Positions 17,436 through 26,825 of a DNA stretch of 64,000 nt are shown one piece after another; positions within the stretch are counted from its first letter, which is position 1; every line of letters begins with the position of its first letter. The notes under the pieces are model-generated. The model saw only the letters and a program-made list of their open reading frames with translations, was not told the origin of the DNA and made no database searches. The DNA comes from an uncultured Pseudomonadales bacterium. GTDB lineage: Bacteria; Pseudomonadota; Gammaproteobacteria; Pseudomonadales; Azotimanducaceae. Where the stretch lies: assembly GCA_951813515.1 (NCBI GenBank), contig OX638346.1:2039617-2103616 (forward strand), in the 5' to 3' direction. The position numbers and the translations under genes are program-made.

Positions 17436-18488
17436 TCAATTGTCCGTGATGGGAGTTCCGTGATCTGCCCGGCTCGACTGCTCATGCACGTAGTTGATCA
17501 GGAACTTCACGTTGTCCACGGGTGTTTGCGGAAGAATGCCGTGGCCGAGATTGAAGATGTGCCCCGGACGTCCGCGGGCCTCGTCGAGCACCCGCTTCGC
17601 GTGCGCCGCCACGGTATCGCGGTCGGCGCAGAGTGCGATGGGGTCCATATTGCCCTGTACTGCAGGCATGCCGAGCCGGTCCCAGGTCGCGCCCAGCGGA
17701 GTGCGCCAGTCCAGGGCGAGGAAATCCGGTCCGGTCTCGAACATGGCGTCGACCAGGTGGCCGTTACCGGTGCCGAAGTAGATCACCGGGACGCGGCCAC
17801 GGACACAAGCCATGAGTCGCGTCGTGTGCCGCTTCACGTAGCGGTCGTAGTCCTCACACGACAGGCAACCGACCCAGCTGTCGAAAATCTGCACCGCGTG
17901 AACGCCGCTGTCGATCTGCAGCCGGACGTAGTCGCTGACGCTATCTACGAGTTTCGCCATCAAGGTGTTCCACACCGCCGGACTCTGGTACATCAGGCGC
18001 TTCACGTGCAGGTAATTTCGAGAGCTTCTGCCTTCGACTGCGTAGGACGCGAGCGTGAAGGGCGCGCCAGCGAAACCGATCAACGGCGTGCCCTGGGGCA
18101 ACCCGTCGAGAATCTGTTTGATGGTGTCGGCGATATAGCCGGTACCTTCCCGTGCGGGGGGAGTGGCCAGCTTCGATACGTCGGTCGCGCTGCGCAGGGG
18201 GTTGCCGATGACTGGGCCGATGTCCGGCAGGTAGTCGAGCTCCATTCCCATGGGCACGAGTATCGGCAACAGGTCGCCGAACATGATCGCTGCGTCGGTG
18301 CCGAGAATGCGCTGCGCGTCCAGGGCCGCGTGGGCGGCCAAATCAGGGGTAGTGAAGAACTTCAGGCTCGGTGTATCTCCCTTCAGGGCGTGATATTCGG
18401 GCATGTAGCGACCGGCCTGGCGGTTCAGCCAGACAGGCGTACAGTCCACCGGCTCTCCCCGGCATGCCTTGAGGAACCGCGAGTTCAA
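17436..18488 (-). CDS. hemE: Uroporphyrinogen decarboxylase
   Basis: 350 residues, the expected HemE length. It removes four carboxyl groups from uroporphyrinogen III to give coproporphyrinogen III. Visible are TPVWLNRQAGRYMPEYHAL (the usual active-site arginine block, with Asn where Met is common), AIMFGDLLPILVPMGMELDY with the catalytic Asp, GFAGAPFTLASYAVEG, and the late VQGNMDPIALCADRDTV and FNLGHGILPQTPV. Its ATG overlaps the fabV stop by 4 bases, so it is the last gene of an operon with fabV and the NAD-kinase-like gene. Confidence 0.95.
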   Translation of the reverse strand: MNSRFLKACRGEPVDCTPVWLNRQAGRYMPEYHALKGDTPSLKFFTTPDLAAHAALDAQRILGTDAAIMFGDLLPILVPMGMELDYLPDIGPVIGNPLRSATDVSKLATPPAREGTGYIADTIKQILDGLPQGTPLIGFAGAPFTLASYAVEGRSSRNYLHVKRLMYQSPAVWNTLMAKLVDSVSDYVRLQIDSGVHAVQIFDSWVGCLSCEDYDRYVKRHTTRLMACVRGRVPVIYFGTGNGHLVDAMFETGPDFLALDWRTPLGATWDRLGMPAVQGNMDPIALCADRDTVAAHAKRVLDEARGRPGHIFNLGHGILPQTPVDNVKFLINYVHEQSSRADHGTPITDN

Positions 18489-19669
18489 GTGGATGCGGCG
18501 CGGCCCAGCGTGTGGTCGACATCGGCGTCGTAGTCGACGCCTTCGATACCGAATCCGAAGAGTTTGAGAAAGTCCTCGCGAATGCCGACGGTGTCGCCGA
18601 GTTCGGTGACGTTTTCGGTGTTGACCGCCGCCCAGCGCCGTCCCACCTCGGCCTGAATCTCGTCGGCCAGTTCCCGGTCATCGAGGCGGAAACGCCCCGT
18701 TTCGTCCAGTTGCCGGGACCCGTCGGCATACAGCGCGGTGCGGAACAGCCGGTCGATATGGGCGGTGCAGTCTTCGTGCGCCGCTGCATCCTTCATTACG
18801 CGAAAGAGGAGGGCAGTATAGAGCGGTATGGTCGGTATCGCGGAGCTTGCCTGCGAGACGATGGCCTTGAGCACCGCGATCCGGGCTTCGCCGCCCGTGG
18901 CGCCAAGGCGCTCGTGGATGGTATCGGCGGCGCGCTGCAGGTCTTCTTTCGCCTTTCCGAGGGTGCCGTGCCAATAGATGGGCCAACTGATCTGGCTGCC
19001 GATGTAGGTGTAGGCCACGGTTTTGAAACCGGGTGCCAAGACGTTTGCGTCCAGCAGCGCGTCGATCCAGTACTCCCAGTCCTCACCGCCCATCACGGCG
19101 ACGGTGGCGGCGGTTTCCGCCTCGCTGGCCGGCGTGATGTCCACCTCGTGCACGACGCCGCGATCCTGGTTCAGGGTCTTCGCACGCAACGTCTCCCCGA
19201 GCGGCTTGATGACGGATCGGTGGACCTCTCCGGTGCGCGGATGTTGCCGCAGGGGTGCTGCAAGGCTGTAAACCAGGAGGTCGATCTGTCCCATGGATCG
19301 GCGGATCTCATCGATCGCCCTGGATTTCATTTCATCCGCGAACGCGTCGCCGTCGAGGGTCTCGGCATACAACCCGCGTTCTCTCGCGGACGCCTCGAAG
19401 GCGACGTTGTTGTACCAGCCCGCCGTCGCCGTGCGGCGCTCGGTGGGCGGCTTTTCGAGGGATATGCCGAGCGTGCCGGCATCGCTGCCGAACGCCGCGA
19501 TGATACGCGAGGCTAGGCCGTAACCGGCGGACGCCCCGACCACCAGCGCGTTGCTGGGACCATTCGGCAGCGGCGCGATGCTCGCGGCGGCATTGGTCAC
19601 GTTTGCGGCGCAGCCAGCGGGATGTGCCGTGGTGCAGATGAAGCCCTTGATCCGGGGTTTGATGATCAT
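18485..19669 (-). CDS. fabV: Enoyl-ACP reductase FabV (NADH)
   Basis: 394 residues, the long SDR-type enoyl reductase. It completes each fatty acid elongation round and is intrinsically triclosan-tolerant in characterised members. Marks: MIIKPRIKGFICTTAHPAGC at the start, cofactor loop VVGASAGYGLASRI, LLVYSLAAPLRQHPRTG, and the Y-x8-K active site in YTYIGSQISWPIYWHGTLGK. FabV uses a longer Tyr-Lys spacing than FabI, and this is met. It overlaps its neighbours on both sides by 4 bases. No fabI is seen in the window. Confidence 0.94.
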   Translation of the reverse strand: MIIKPRIKGFICTTAHPAGCAANVTNAAASIAPLPNGPSNALVVGASAGYGLASRIIAAFGSDAGTLGISLEKPPTERRTATAGWYNNVAFEASARERGLYAETLDGDAFADEMKSRAIDEIRRSMGQIDLLVYSLAAPLRQHPRTGEVHRSVIKPLGETLRAKTLNQDRGVVHEVDITPASEAETAATVAVMGGEDWEYWIDALLDANVLAPGFKTVAYTYIGSQISWPIYWHGTLGKAKEDLQRAADTIHERLGATGGEARIAVLKAIVSQASSAIPTIPLYTALLFRVMKDAAAHEDCTAHIDRLFRTALYADGSRQLDETGRFRLDDRELADEIQAEVGRRWAAVNTENVTELGDTVGIREDFLKLFGFGIEGVDYDADVDHTLGRAAST

Positions 19670-20691
19670 TGATGCATCATACCTTCGCGTACGGCGAGCC
19701 GCATGGCAGCGGGCACGTCGATCACCCAGGGTCCGTCGCGGAGGATTCGCAAAGTCGTGGCATCGTGCTTGCCGAGGCGGTGATCCCGGTCACCTTCCAG
19801 GGCCAGTACGCCGGGACCCGGGAACAGGACCGGCGTATCCAGTGGAATTCGATGCGCGGCGACAACCTCGAGCCGGCTGAAAAGGCCTGGCGAGAGGGGC
19901 GCGTTCACGACGCGTCCTCCACGGTTGCCTCCGATCTCTACCAGGAGCCCGCAGTCGTCGTCGGCATCAACGATATCGATCAGGCCACCGACCGCGGAGG
20001 TGCCGATCGCATCCGGCTCCGCCCGCGTCAGCAGGATTCGCCGGAGCCGATTCGCGTCGAATGGCAGCATGTTGCCGACGACATCTCCAGCGAGGAGGGC
20101 GGCGTCCACCAGTCCGACATCGGTTGTGCCGTCCGTGAGACGCACATGCAGCAGCTTGCAGCGCCGTCGGGCCTCGGCGTATCCGGAAAGGGAGTCAAGA
20201 CGACCTGCCGCGACGAGACCCGCGACCATGCCGGCGGTGGTGGGCTCGACCAGCGTGGGAAAGACATTGTTCGTTCCGACGGATAGCGGAACGAGATTGA
20301 TATCGGGTGCGGCGCGGGCGACAGCGCGGTTCGTGCCGTCACCCCCCAATGTGACGATGGTGGTAACTCCCGCTTCGATGAATGCCCGAACCGCGGTTTC
20401 CGTATCCCGGGCATCGTGTCTCAGGGGTGCTTCCACCACATGAACTTCCGCTTTCAGCGGCAGCAGCGACAGGGCTTCGGTCGCTATGCGGAACGGCTCC
20501 CGCGCGACATGGATGTGCCGGACGCCGACGGCATCCGCCCCCGCAGCGATACGCGCCACCATGTCGCGTTTCGACTCGTGGGTCATGTTTGTCGCCCGCG
20601 CAGCCAGACGCCGTACGTCGCGCCCTGCCATGGGATTGACGCAGATCGCTATACGCGCGGCTCGGTTCACCGCGATCTTCCGCTGTAGCAA
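19666..20691 (-). CDS. ATP-NAD kinase-like protein (AcoX/COG3199 type)
   Basis: 341 residues. The NAD-kinase motif GGDGTNRAVAR follows VTTIVTLGG near residues 113-125, and SVGTNNVFPTLVEPT holds the second conserved block. The family includes NAD kinases and AcoX-type proteins of uncertain activity, so phosphorylation of NAD is a reasonable but unproved inference. It is the first gene of the operon with fabV and hemE (ATGA overlap with fabV). It diverges from hipB. Confidence 0.75.
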   Translation of the reverse strand: MLQRKIAVNRAARIAICVNPMAGRDVRRLAARATNMTHESKRDMVARIAAGADAVGVRHIHVAREPFRIATEALSLLPLKAEVHVVEAPLRHDARDTETAVRAFIEAGVTTIVTLGGDGTNRAVARAAPDINLVPLSVGTNNVFPTLVEPTTAGMVAGLVAAGRLDSLSGYAEARRRCKLLHVRLTDGTTDVGLVDAALLAGDVVGNMLPFDANRLRRILLTRAEPDAIGTSAVGGLIDIVDADDDCGLLVEIGGNRGGRVVNAPLSPGLFSRLEVVAAHRIPLDTPVLFPGPGVLALEGDRDHRLGKHDATTLRILRDGPWVIDVPAAMRLAVREGMMHQ

Positions 20692-20754
20692 GTAGCTATT
20701 TTGTCAACTTCGTAATACATTAAAGTAGTTTTACTATTCACAAAGTATACATAA
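20692..20754 (+). promoter_or_regulatory. AT-rich divergent promoter region of hipBA
   Basis: A sharp AT-rich patch (taatacattaaag, ttttactattcacaaag, tatacataa) fills the space between the NAD-kinase-like gene and hipB. It holds possible -10 boxes in both directions. HipB-type proteins bind operators at such a place, but I could not pick a clear repeated operator. Confidence 0.45.
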
Positions 20755-21090
20755 ATGCCAACCCCGCATTATCCCCCTGCGGCAGCCCGCCGCGCCCTTC
20801 GGGAACTCGGGGCGGACCTTCGCGAGGCCCGTCTTCGTCGTCGCCTCCCCATGGACATCCTTGCTGCACGGGCATTTACCTCCAGAGCAACGCTACAGCG
20901 TATAGAACAGGGAGACACGCGAGTCAGTATCGGAATCTACGCGTCGGTGCTGCACTCCCTTGGACTACTCGAAGGGCTGCGTCGAACGGCGCATGTCAGC
21001 CGCGACGAGGTCGGCCAGGCGCTTGCCGCCGCCGACCTGCCGGCGCGCGCGCGCTTGCGGCGCCCGGCCCCGCGACATCGCGATGCATGA
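20755..21090 (+). CDS. hipB: HipB-like helix-turn-helix antitoxin/regulator
   Basis: 111 residues. An XRE-type HTH covers ~18-75: LGADLREARLRRRLPMDILA, ARAFTSRATLQRIEQGDTRV, SIGIYASVLHSLGL. The C-terminus is basic and rich in Arg/Ala. Its TGA lies 8 bases inside hipA, which fits a coupled antitoxin-first operon. In HipBA systems HipB neutralises HipA and represses the operon. Confidence 0.85.
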   Translation: MPTPHYPPAAARRALRELGADLREARLRRRLPMDILAARAFTSRATLQRIEQGDTRVSIGIYASVLHSLGLLEGLRRTAHVSRDEVGQALAAADLPARARLRRPAPRHRDA

Positions 21091-22327
21091 CATAGAAGTA
21101 CACGTGGACCTCAACGGACGGACGTATCCTGTCGGTCTGATGCGCCGCCAAGTCCGTGGGCGGCGCGATACGGTCACCTTCGAGTACGTCGATGCATGGC
21201 TGGAAGATCACAATCGCTTCGCCCTGGAACCGGCCCTGCAGTTGACGCCAGGGGTGTTTTCGCCGTCGAACCAAAGCCTGTTCGGTTCCATCGGCGACTC
21301 TGCGCCGGACACTTGGGGACGTCAGTTGATGCGGCGTGCTGAACGTTTTCGCGCTGAGCGGGAACACCGGACCGTGCGCACCCTTGGTGAAGTCGATTAC
21401 CTGCTCGGCGTCACGGATGTGGCACGTCCTGGCGCCCTGCGTTTCCGTCGGGCGGGTGAAGCGGTCTTCCAGGCTCCGGCGAACACCGGCGTGCCCGCTC
21501 TCGTTGAACTGCCTAGTCTGCTGCGCATTACCGAACGGATGACGCGAGACGAGGAAACCACAGAGGACCTGCGCCTTATACTCGCGCCCGGCTCGTCCCT
21601 CGGCGGCGCCCGGCCGAAATCGTCCGTCATTGAGGGTCAGGGGCAACTTTCGATTGCCAAGTTCCCGAAGGAGAGCGACGAGTACGATCTGGAATCCTGG
21701 GAGGAAGTTGCTCTTCGACTCGCGGAAAAGGCCGGAATCGAGACACCTCACCATCGACTCATCACCGTCCTGGGCCAGCCGGTTCTTCTTTCCCGACGCT
21801 TTGACCGCGCCGGCGCCATCCGCATTCCGTTCCTGTCCGCGTTGGCGATGACGGATGCTTCCGACGGGGATCGCGGCAGCTATCCGGAACTCGTGGATGC
21901 GCTTGCTCGCCATGGGGCGACACCGAAATCCGACGCTGTCGCGCTATTTCGTCGCATGGCGTTCAATGTGCTGGTTTCAAACGTTGATGACCACCTTCGG
22001 AATCATGGGTTCGTGCTGCGGGACCAAACGGGCTGGACGCTGTCGCCAGCTTACGACCTGAACCCAACGCCCACTGACGTGAAGGCGAGGGTCCTGTCGA
22101 CCAACATTGACCTAGACGAGGGTACTTGCTCTATCGATTTGGTGGAAAGTGCTGCGGAGTATTTCGGAATGCGTCTTGATCGCGCTCGTGAAATCCTGCG
22201 CGAGGTCGCTGACGCCACGAAGCACTGGCGTGAAGTCGCAGCTGAAGTTGGGATTCGCTCGGCGCAGATCGACCGCATGGCAAGCGCGTTCGAACACGAC
22301 GACCTCGCGGCGGCACGTGCGCTTTGA
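21083..22327 (+). CDS. hipA: HipA-family serine/threonine kinase toxin
   Basis: 414 residues from the ATG at 21083. N-terminal HipA domain (YPVGLMRRQVRGRRDTVTFE, QSLFGSIGDSAPDTWGRQLM) then the kinase core: SSLGGARPKSSV (nucleotide-loop region), LSIAKFPKESDEYDLESWEE with the likely ATP lysine, LSRRFDR, the catalytic VSNVDDHLRNHGFVL, and LSPAYDLNPTP with the metal Asp. Known HipA kinases phosphorylate GltX or other tRNA synthetases; the target here is unknown. All key motifs are present, so the pair may be active. Confidence 0.9.
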   Translation: MHDIEVHVDLNGRTYPVGLMRRQVRGRRDTVTFEYVDAWLEDHNRFALEPALQLTPGVFSPSNQSLFGSIGDSAPDTWGRQLMRRAERFRAEREHRTVRTLGEVDYLLGVTDVARPGALRFRRAGEAVFQAPANTGVPALVELPSLLRITERMTRDEETTEDLRLILAPGSSLGGARPKSSVIEGQGQLSIAKFPKESDEYDLESWEEVALRLAEKAGIETPHHRLITVLGQPVLLSRRFDRAGAIRIPFLSALAMTDASDGDRGSYPELVDALARHGATPKSDAVALFRRMAFNVLVSNVDDHLRNHGFVLRDQTGWTLSPAYDLNPTPTDVKARVLSTNIDLDEGTCSIDLVESAAEYFGMRLDRAREILREVADATKHWREVAAEVGIRSAQIDRMASAFEHDDLAAARAL

Positions 22328-22536
22328 AGTTGGCGCCGTCGGCCATCCTGCCTTCCCGCCCCGAGCCGCCGGCCGGGAGGCACATGACCAAGGCGGCCGC
22401 GCGCAAGACCAAGTCGACTGGGCGCGCTTCCTCGCCGGCTAGCCGAACAAACCGGCGCGGCTGGAGCAGTCAATGTGCGCGGCGAACGCCCCGCCGCTGG
22501 CACGCGGCCGGCGGTATTGGGGGTTGACGGACGCGC

Positions 22537-24813
22537 TCAGGCGTCCGCGTTTTCCCCTTTGGCGGCCAGCGCGGCGAGGACCTTGGGCGGCGACATGGGC
22601 AGTTCGCCAAGCCGCAGACCGGTCGCGTCGTGGATGGCATTGGCCACTGCGGCCATGGGCGGGACGATAGGCACTTCGCCGGCGCCCCGAACGCCGTGCG
22701 GGTGGGAGTCGTTCGGTACCTCGACGACGATGGTGTCGATCATGGGCAGGTCCGAGGCGACCGGAATGCGATAGTCGAGGAAGCCGGGATTTTCCAGGTG
22801 CCCATCCTCGTCGTAGATGTATTCCTCGTTCAATGCCCAGCCGATGCCTTGTGCGACCCCGCCCTGCATCTGGCCCTCCACGTAGTCGGGGTGTATCGCC
22901 CGCCCCGCGTCCTGGACCGCCGTATAGCGCGTGACGTCCACGCGGCCGGTTTCTTCATCAACTTCCACGTCGCAGATGTGGGTCGCGAAGGCCGGTCCGG
23001 GTCCCTGTGCGTTGACAGAGGTCTGCACAGCGATGGGGCCGCCGGTAAGTGCGGCCTTGGATGCCAGATCGGCGAGGGAGAGCGGTTCGAAATCGCCCGC
23101 ATTGGAGCCGGCGGGATGCGTGTAGCCGTCTTTCCAGTCCACCGCGTCCACGTCGATGTCCCACAGCATGGCGGCCCGTTCTCGCAGTTGCTCCACCATG
23201 GTTTCGGCGGCCTGCCAGACCGCTGCGCCAGCGGCGAAGGTCACACGACTGCCGCCGGTGCTGGCGCTGTAGCCGATGGTGTTGGTGTCGCCGACCTGGG
23301 CGCTGATGTTGCGGTAATGGATGCCTAGGATCTCCGCCACGATGTTCACCATGGAGGCGCGGGAGCCGCCGATGTCCGGATGGCCGGTGGTGATGGCGAC
23401 GGTACCGTCCTCGTTGACGTTGATCTGCGCGCTCGATTCGCCGCCCGCATTCATCCAGCCGCCGCAGGCGATGCCGCGTCCCGTGAGCTTTCCCTTGGGC
23501 GCCGAGTAGTGAGGATGCGACTGTGCGGCGCGAAGCGTCTCCTCGCAGCCGATGCGGCGGAACGTTGGCCCGTATGCCGCCCGTGTGCCTTCCCGGGCGG
23601 CGTTCGTGAGGCGAAACTCGATGGGATCGATGCCGAGCTCGGCCGCCAGTTCATCGATGACGGACTCGACGCCAAACGCCGCGATGGGAGAGCCTGGCGC
23701 CCGATAGGCGTTGCACTTCGGTCGATTCGCGACGACGTCGTAGCCGGTCACGCTGACGTTGTCGATGGCGTACGCCGAGAAGGCGCAGTTCGACGCCCCG
23801 CGTATCGGCGAGCTTGGGAAAGCCCCTGCCTGGAAGCGGAACGTCGCCTGGGCCGCAGTGATCCGGCCGTCGCGGCGGGCGCCGATCTTGACCGTGTTCG
23901 ACGATCCGGCGGTCGGTCCGGTGGCGCAGAACACTTCGTCGCGCGTCATCACCATCTTCACCGGCGCGCCCGCCTTGCGCGAGAGGGTGTAGGCGAGGGG
24001 TTCGAGATAAATGATGGTCTTGCCGCCGAAACCGCCGCCGATCTCGGCGGGGATGGCCCGAATGTCGGACAGCTTGGCGCCTGTCATCTTCGCCGTCACG
24101 TTGCGCACCATGAACTGGCCCTGGCTCGAACTCCAGATGGTGGCCTGACCGCTGGGAGATACGTCGACCAGGCAGGCGTGGGGTTCGATGTAGCCCTGGT
24201 GGACGGGTTTGGTCTTGAATTTGCGCTCGATGATGACGTCCGCGTCCTCGAATCCGGTATCTACATCTCCTAGGGTCAGTCCGGATCGACTGGCGATGTT
24301 GGAGGGCCCGGACGGTTTCGGATCAACGCCCTGGGTGTACATGAAGTCATGCAGGAGCGGTGCGTCCGGTTGCATGGCTTGCTCGACGTCGATCACCCAC
24401 GGCAACACCTCGTACTCGACGTCGATGAGGTCGAGTGCGGCCTCGGCGGCGCGGGCCGATGTCGCTGCCACCGCCGCCACCGCATGACCGGCGTAAAGCG
24501 CCTTGTCGCGCGCCATGACGTTACGGCTGACGTAGCGCAGGTCCTGGGGGCCGGCGGGCGCCGGGATATCCACCGGGAAGTGAACCAGGTCGTCGCCGCA
24601 CATGACGGCCCTGACACCTTCGGCCCCGGCGGCCAGCTCGAGGTTGATGGACTTGATCCGGGCGTGCGGGTGAGGGCTTCTGAGTATCTTCCCCCAGAGC
24701 ATGTGAGGCTGCGCGAAATCCGCGCCGAAGTTCGCGCGTCCCGTTACCTTGTCTTCACCGTCGGGTCGGATCGTCCGCTTGCCGATCCACTTGTTGTCGC
24801 TTTCATTCGCCAC
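22537..24813 (-). CDS. Xanthine dehydrogenase/CoxL-type molybdopterin-binding subunit
   Basis: 758 residues, a large catalytic subunit of the molybdenum hydroxylase family. Marks: RPDGEDKVTGRANFGAD, the domain-two start LYAGHAVAAVAAT, AEIGGGFGGKT (molybdopterin), NAYRAPGSPIAAFGVES, and the C-terminal GVRGAGEVPIVPPMAAV with the catalytic Glu. The FAD and 2Fe-2S partner subunits are not adjacent, unlike most such operons, so they must be encoded elsewhere or be fused in another gene. No signal peptide is seen. The substrate (CO, aldehyde or N-heterocycle) cannot be told. Confidence 0.88.
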   Translation of the reverse strand: MANESDNKWIGKRTIRPDGEDKVTGRANFGADFAQPHMLWGKILRSPHPHARIKSINLELAAGAEGVRAVMCGDDLVHFPVDIPAPAGPQDLRYVSRNVMARDKALYAGHAVAAVAATSARAAEAALDLIDVEYEVLPWVIDVEQAMQPDAPLLHDFMYTQGVDPKPSGPSNIASRSGLTLGDVDTGFEDADVIIERKFKTKPVHQGYIEPHACLVDVSPSGQATIWSSSQGQFMVRNVTAKMTGAKLSDIRAIPAEIGGGFGGKTIIYLEPLAYTLSRKAGAPVKMVMTRDEVFCATGPTAGSSNTVKIGARRDGRITAAQATFRFQAGAFPSSPIRGASNCAFSAYAIDNVSVTGYDVVANRPKCNAYRAPGSPIAAFGVESVIDELAAELGIDPIEFRLTNAAREGTRAAYGPTFRRIGCEETLRAAQSHPHYSAPKGKLTGRGIACGGWMNAGGESSAQINVNEDGTVAITTGHPDIGGSRASMVNIVAEILGIHYRNISAQVGDTNTIGYSASTGGSRVTFAAGAAVWQAAETMVEQLRERAAMLWDIDVDAVDWKDGYTHPAGSNAGDFEPLSLADLASKAALTGGPIAVQTSVNAQGPGPAFATHICDVEVDEETGRVDVTRYTAVQDAGRAIHPDYVEGQMQGGVAQGIGWALNEEYIYDEDGHLENPGFLDYRIPVASDLPMIDTIVVEVPNDSHPHGVRGAGEVPIVPPMAAVANAIHDATGLRLGELPMSPPKVLAALAAKGENADA

Positions 24814-24851
24814 GATTCGCCTCTCCTGTCTCGGGCACGTTCAGTCGTTCA

Positions 24852-26825
24852 TTAGTTTACGGCACTGTTGGGATCGCCGCCGTTCAGCAGGTGGCGCTGG
24901 AGGAACAGCGCCGTCGCGGCCATCAGGTAGTCGCGGTTCACCTTCTTGCGAAATCCGTGCCCCTCGTCGCGCGCGAGCACGTACCACACCGGCACGTCGC
25001 GCTCGCGCAGGGCGGCGACGATCTGTTCGCTCTCGCTTGCGGGAACGCGCGGGTCGTTCAACCCCTGGGAGATGAGCATGGGTCTCGCGATGCGTTCGAC
25101 TTGGTTTAAGGGGGAAATGCGCTGCAGGAAGGCGCGCATATCGGGGTCCCGCTCGTCGCCATACTCCACCCGGCGAAGATCGCGGCGATACCCCTGCGTG
25201 TTCTCCAGGAAACTGACGAAATTGCTGATCCCGACGCGTTCGATGCCGGCGCGCAGGCGATCGCCGAAATGTACCAGCGAGGCGAGCACCATGTAGCCGC
25301 CGTAGGATCCGCCCGACACGGCGATGCGGCCCGCGTCAAAGTCGTCGCGGGTGGCGATCCAGTCGAGCAGCGCCCCGATATCCCTCACGCTGTCTTCTCT
25401 CAGGTAGCCGTTGTCGAGTTTGAGGTATGCCGTGCCGTAGCCGGCGGAACCGCGCACGTTTGGCGCCACGACGGCGATACCCAATTCGTTGACACGGAAT
25501 TGCGTCGCGGAGGAAAACCGGGGCCGATGCTGGCCTTCGGGACCGCCGTGGATGTCTATCAGCACCGGATGCGGCCCGTCGCCGGCCGGCCGGTAGACAA
25601 ACGCCGGAATCTCTCGGCCGTCGAAGGTGGCATAGCGGATCAGCTCCGGTTCCGCCATATCTTCCTCGCGCAGGCCGCCGGACTCGCTCCGGGTCCAGCG
25701 GGTCAGGGACGTTTCGGCGAAGTCGATGCTGTAGACGTCCGTGGGTGCTGCGGCACGGTTCACGGCAAAGCCGAGTTGGCTGCCGTCAGCGGAGAACTTC
25801 AGGGAGAAGTAGATGCCGCTCGGTAACTCGGGCAGCGCTACGGGTGTCATGTCCGGCAACTTCAGGACACTCAAGCGACTGAAACCGTCCTCGTTGATCG
25901 TGTAGACGAGACGTTTGCCCCGGGTCGTGAACTGTTCGACACCCCATCGAGAATCCTCGGCGACGACCTCAACCGCGCCGTCGGCGCGGCGCAACCGGCG
26001 CAGGGCGACCGTTTTGGCGTGCATATCCGACGCGAAGAACACGTAGCCACCGGTGTTGTCGTATTCGGCGTCGATGATCGCCGCAGGCGGGGCGTCGGCC
26101 AAGAGCCGCGTCACCGATCCGGTTTGGATGTCGACCTCGTACAGGTAGGACTCATTGATGGAGACGTAGCGGATGGCGAGCAGGCTCGCCCCTTCCGGTG
26201 ACCAGTCGGTCGCGCGCCAGCCGGACCCCCCGGCCGCAAGGGCGACCGTCGTGTTACGGGCCAAGTCCTGAATGTGGATGTCCCAGTCTACGCCGTTGCG
26301 TTCCGTCGTCGTGTACGCGAAACGCTTGCCCCCTTTCGACCAGACAACCCTGGAATAGCGAGACTTGCCGTCCGTGAGCAGCGCCGAGTCTCCGGTAGCG
26401 AGGTCGAACCGAAAGAGCTGGTAGAACTCTGAGCCGCCGATGTCCCTTGAGTAGATGAAACTCGCGGGCGCCGGCAGGGGACCGACGTGTGCCGCCCCGA
26501 CGGGCTCGTCGAAAAACGTGATCTGGCGGCGAGCGCCGAGCGGCGTCTCCACGCGATGGAGTTGCGTGGTATTGCCGAACCGCGTGCCGATGAGAATTCC
26601 GTCGCCGATCCAGCCGAGAAAGCTCGCCTGCCGGGTGTTCTGATAGGGCCGGAGCTTCGCGAGAAGCGCTTCGGAAACCGGGGGCACGCCTTGAATTTCG
26701 AGCTGCCCGGAGACGATGCGGTTCGGTGGTTCGCCGGCCGCGCTCGCACAGACAAGCGCTGCGCCGCTAGCTCGCGCGATCCAGCACTCGAATCGAGAAA
26801 GGGAACGCGTTTTCCTCGTCGGCAT
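24852..26825 (-). CDS. S9-family prolyl oligopeptidase / acylaminoacyl peptidase
   Basis: About 657 residues if begun at the ATG at 26825, which gives a basic then hydrophobic N-terminus (ASGAALVCASAAG) that may be a weak signal peptide. It has an N-terminal beta-propeller with repeated strands (YSRDIGGSEFYQLFRFD, VWSKGGKRFAYTTTERNG), then an alpha/beta-hydrolase domain. The catalytic triad is visible: Ser in GGSYGGYMV, Asp in LNDPRVPASES, His in RDEGHGFRKK. The start lies 59 bases inside the 3' end of folA. It probably trims peptides in the periplasm if exported. Confidence 0.87.
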   Translation of the reverse strand: MPTRKTRSLSRFECWIARASGAALVCASAAGEPPNRIVSGQLEIQGVPPVSEALLAKLRPYQNTRQASFLGWIGDGILIGTRFGNTTQLHRVETPLGARRQITFFDEPVGAAHVGPLPAPASFIYSRDIGGSEFYQLFRFDLATGDSALLTDGKSRYSRVVWSKGGKRFAYTTTERNGVDWDIHIQDLARNTTVALAAGGSGWRATDWSPEGASLLAIRYVSINESYLYEVDIQTGSVTRLLADAPPAAIIDAEYDNTGGYVFFASDMHAKTVALRRLRRADGAVEVVAEDSRWGVEQFTTRGKRLVYTINEDGFSRLSVLKLPDMTPVALPELPSGIYFSLKFSADGSQLGFAVNRAAAPTDVYSIDFAETSLTRWTRSESGGLREEDMAEPELIRYATFDGREIPAFVYRPAGDGPHPVLIDIHGGPEGQHRPRFSSATQFRVNELGIAVVAPNVRGSAGYGTAYLKLDNGYLREDSVRDIGALLDWIATRDDFDAGRIAVSGGSYGGYMVLASLVHFGDRLRAGIERVGISNFVSFLENTQGYRRDLRRVEYGDERDPDMRAFLQRISPLNQVERIARPMLISQGLNDPRVPASESEQIVAALRERDVPVWYVLARDEGHGFRKKVNRDYLMAATALFLQRHLLNGGDPNSAVN

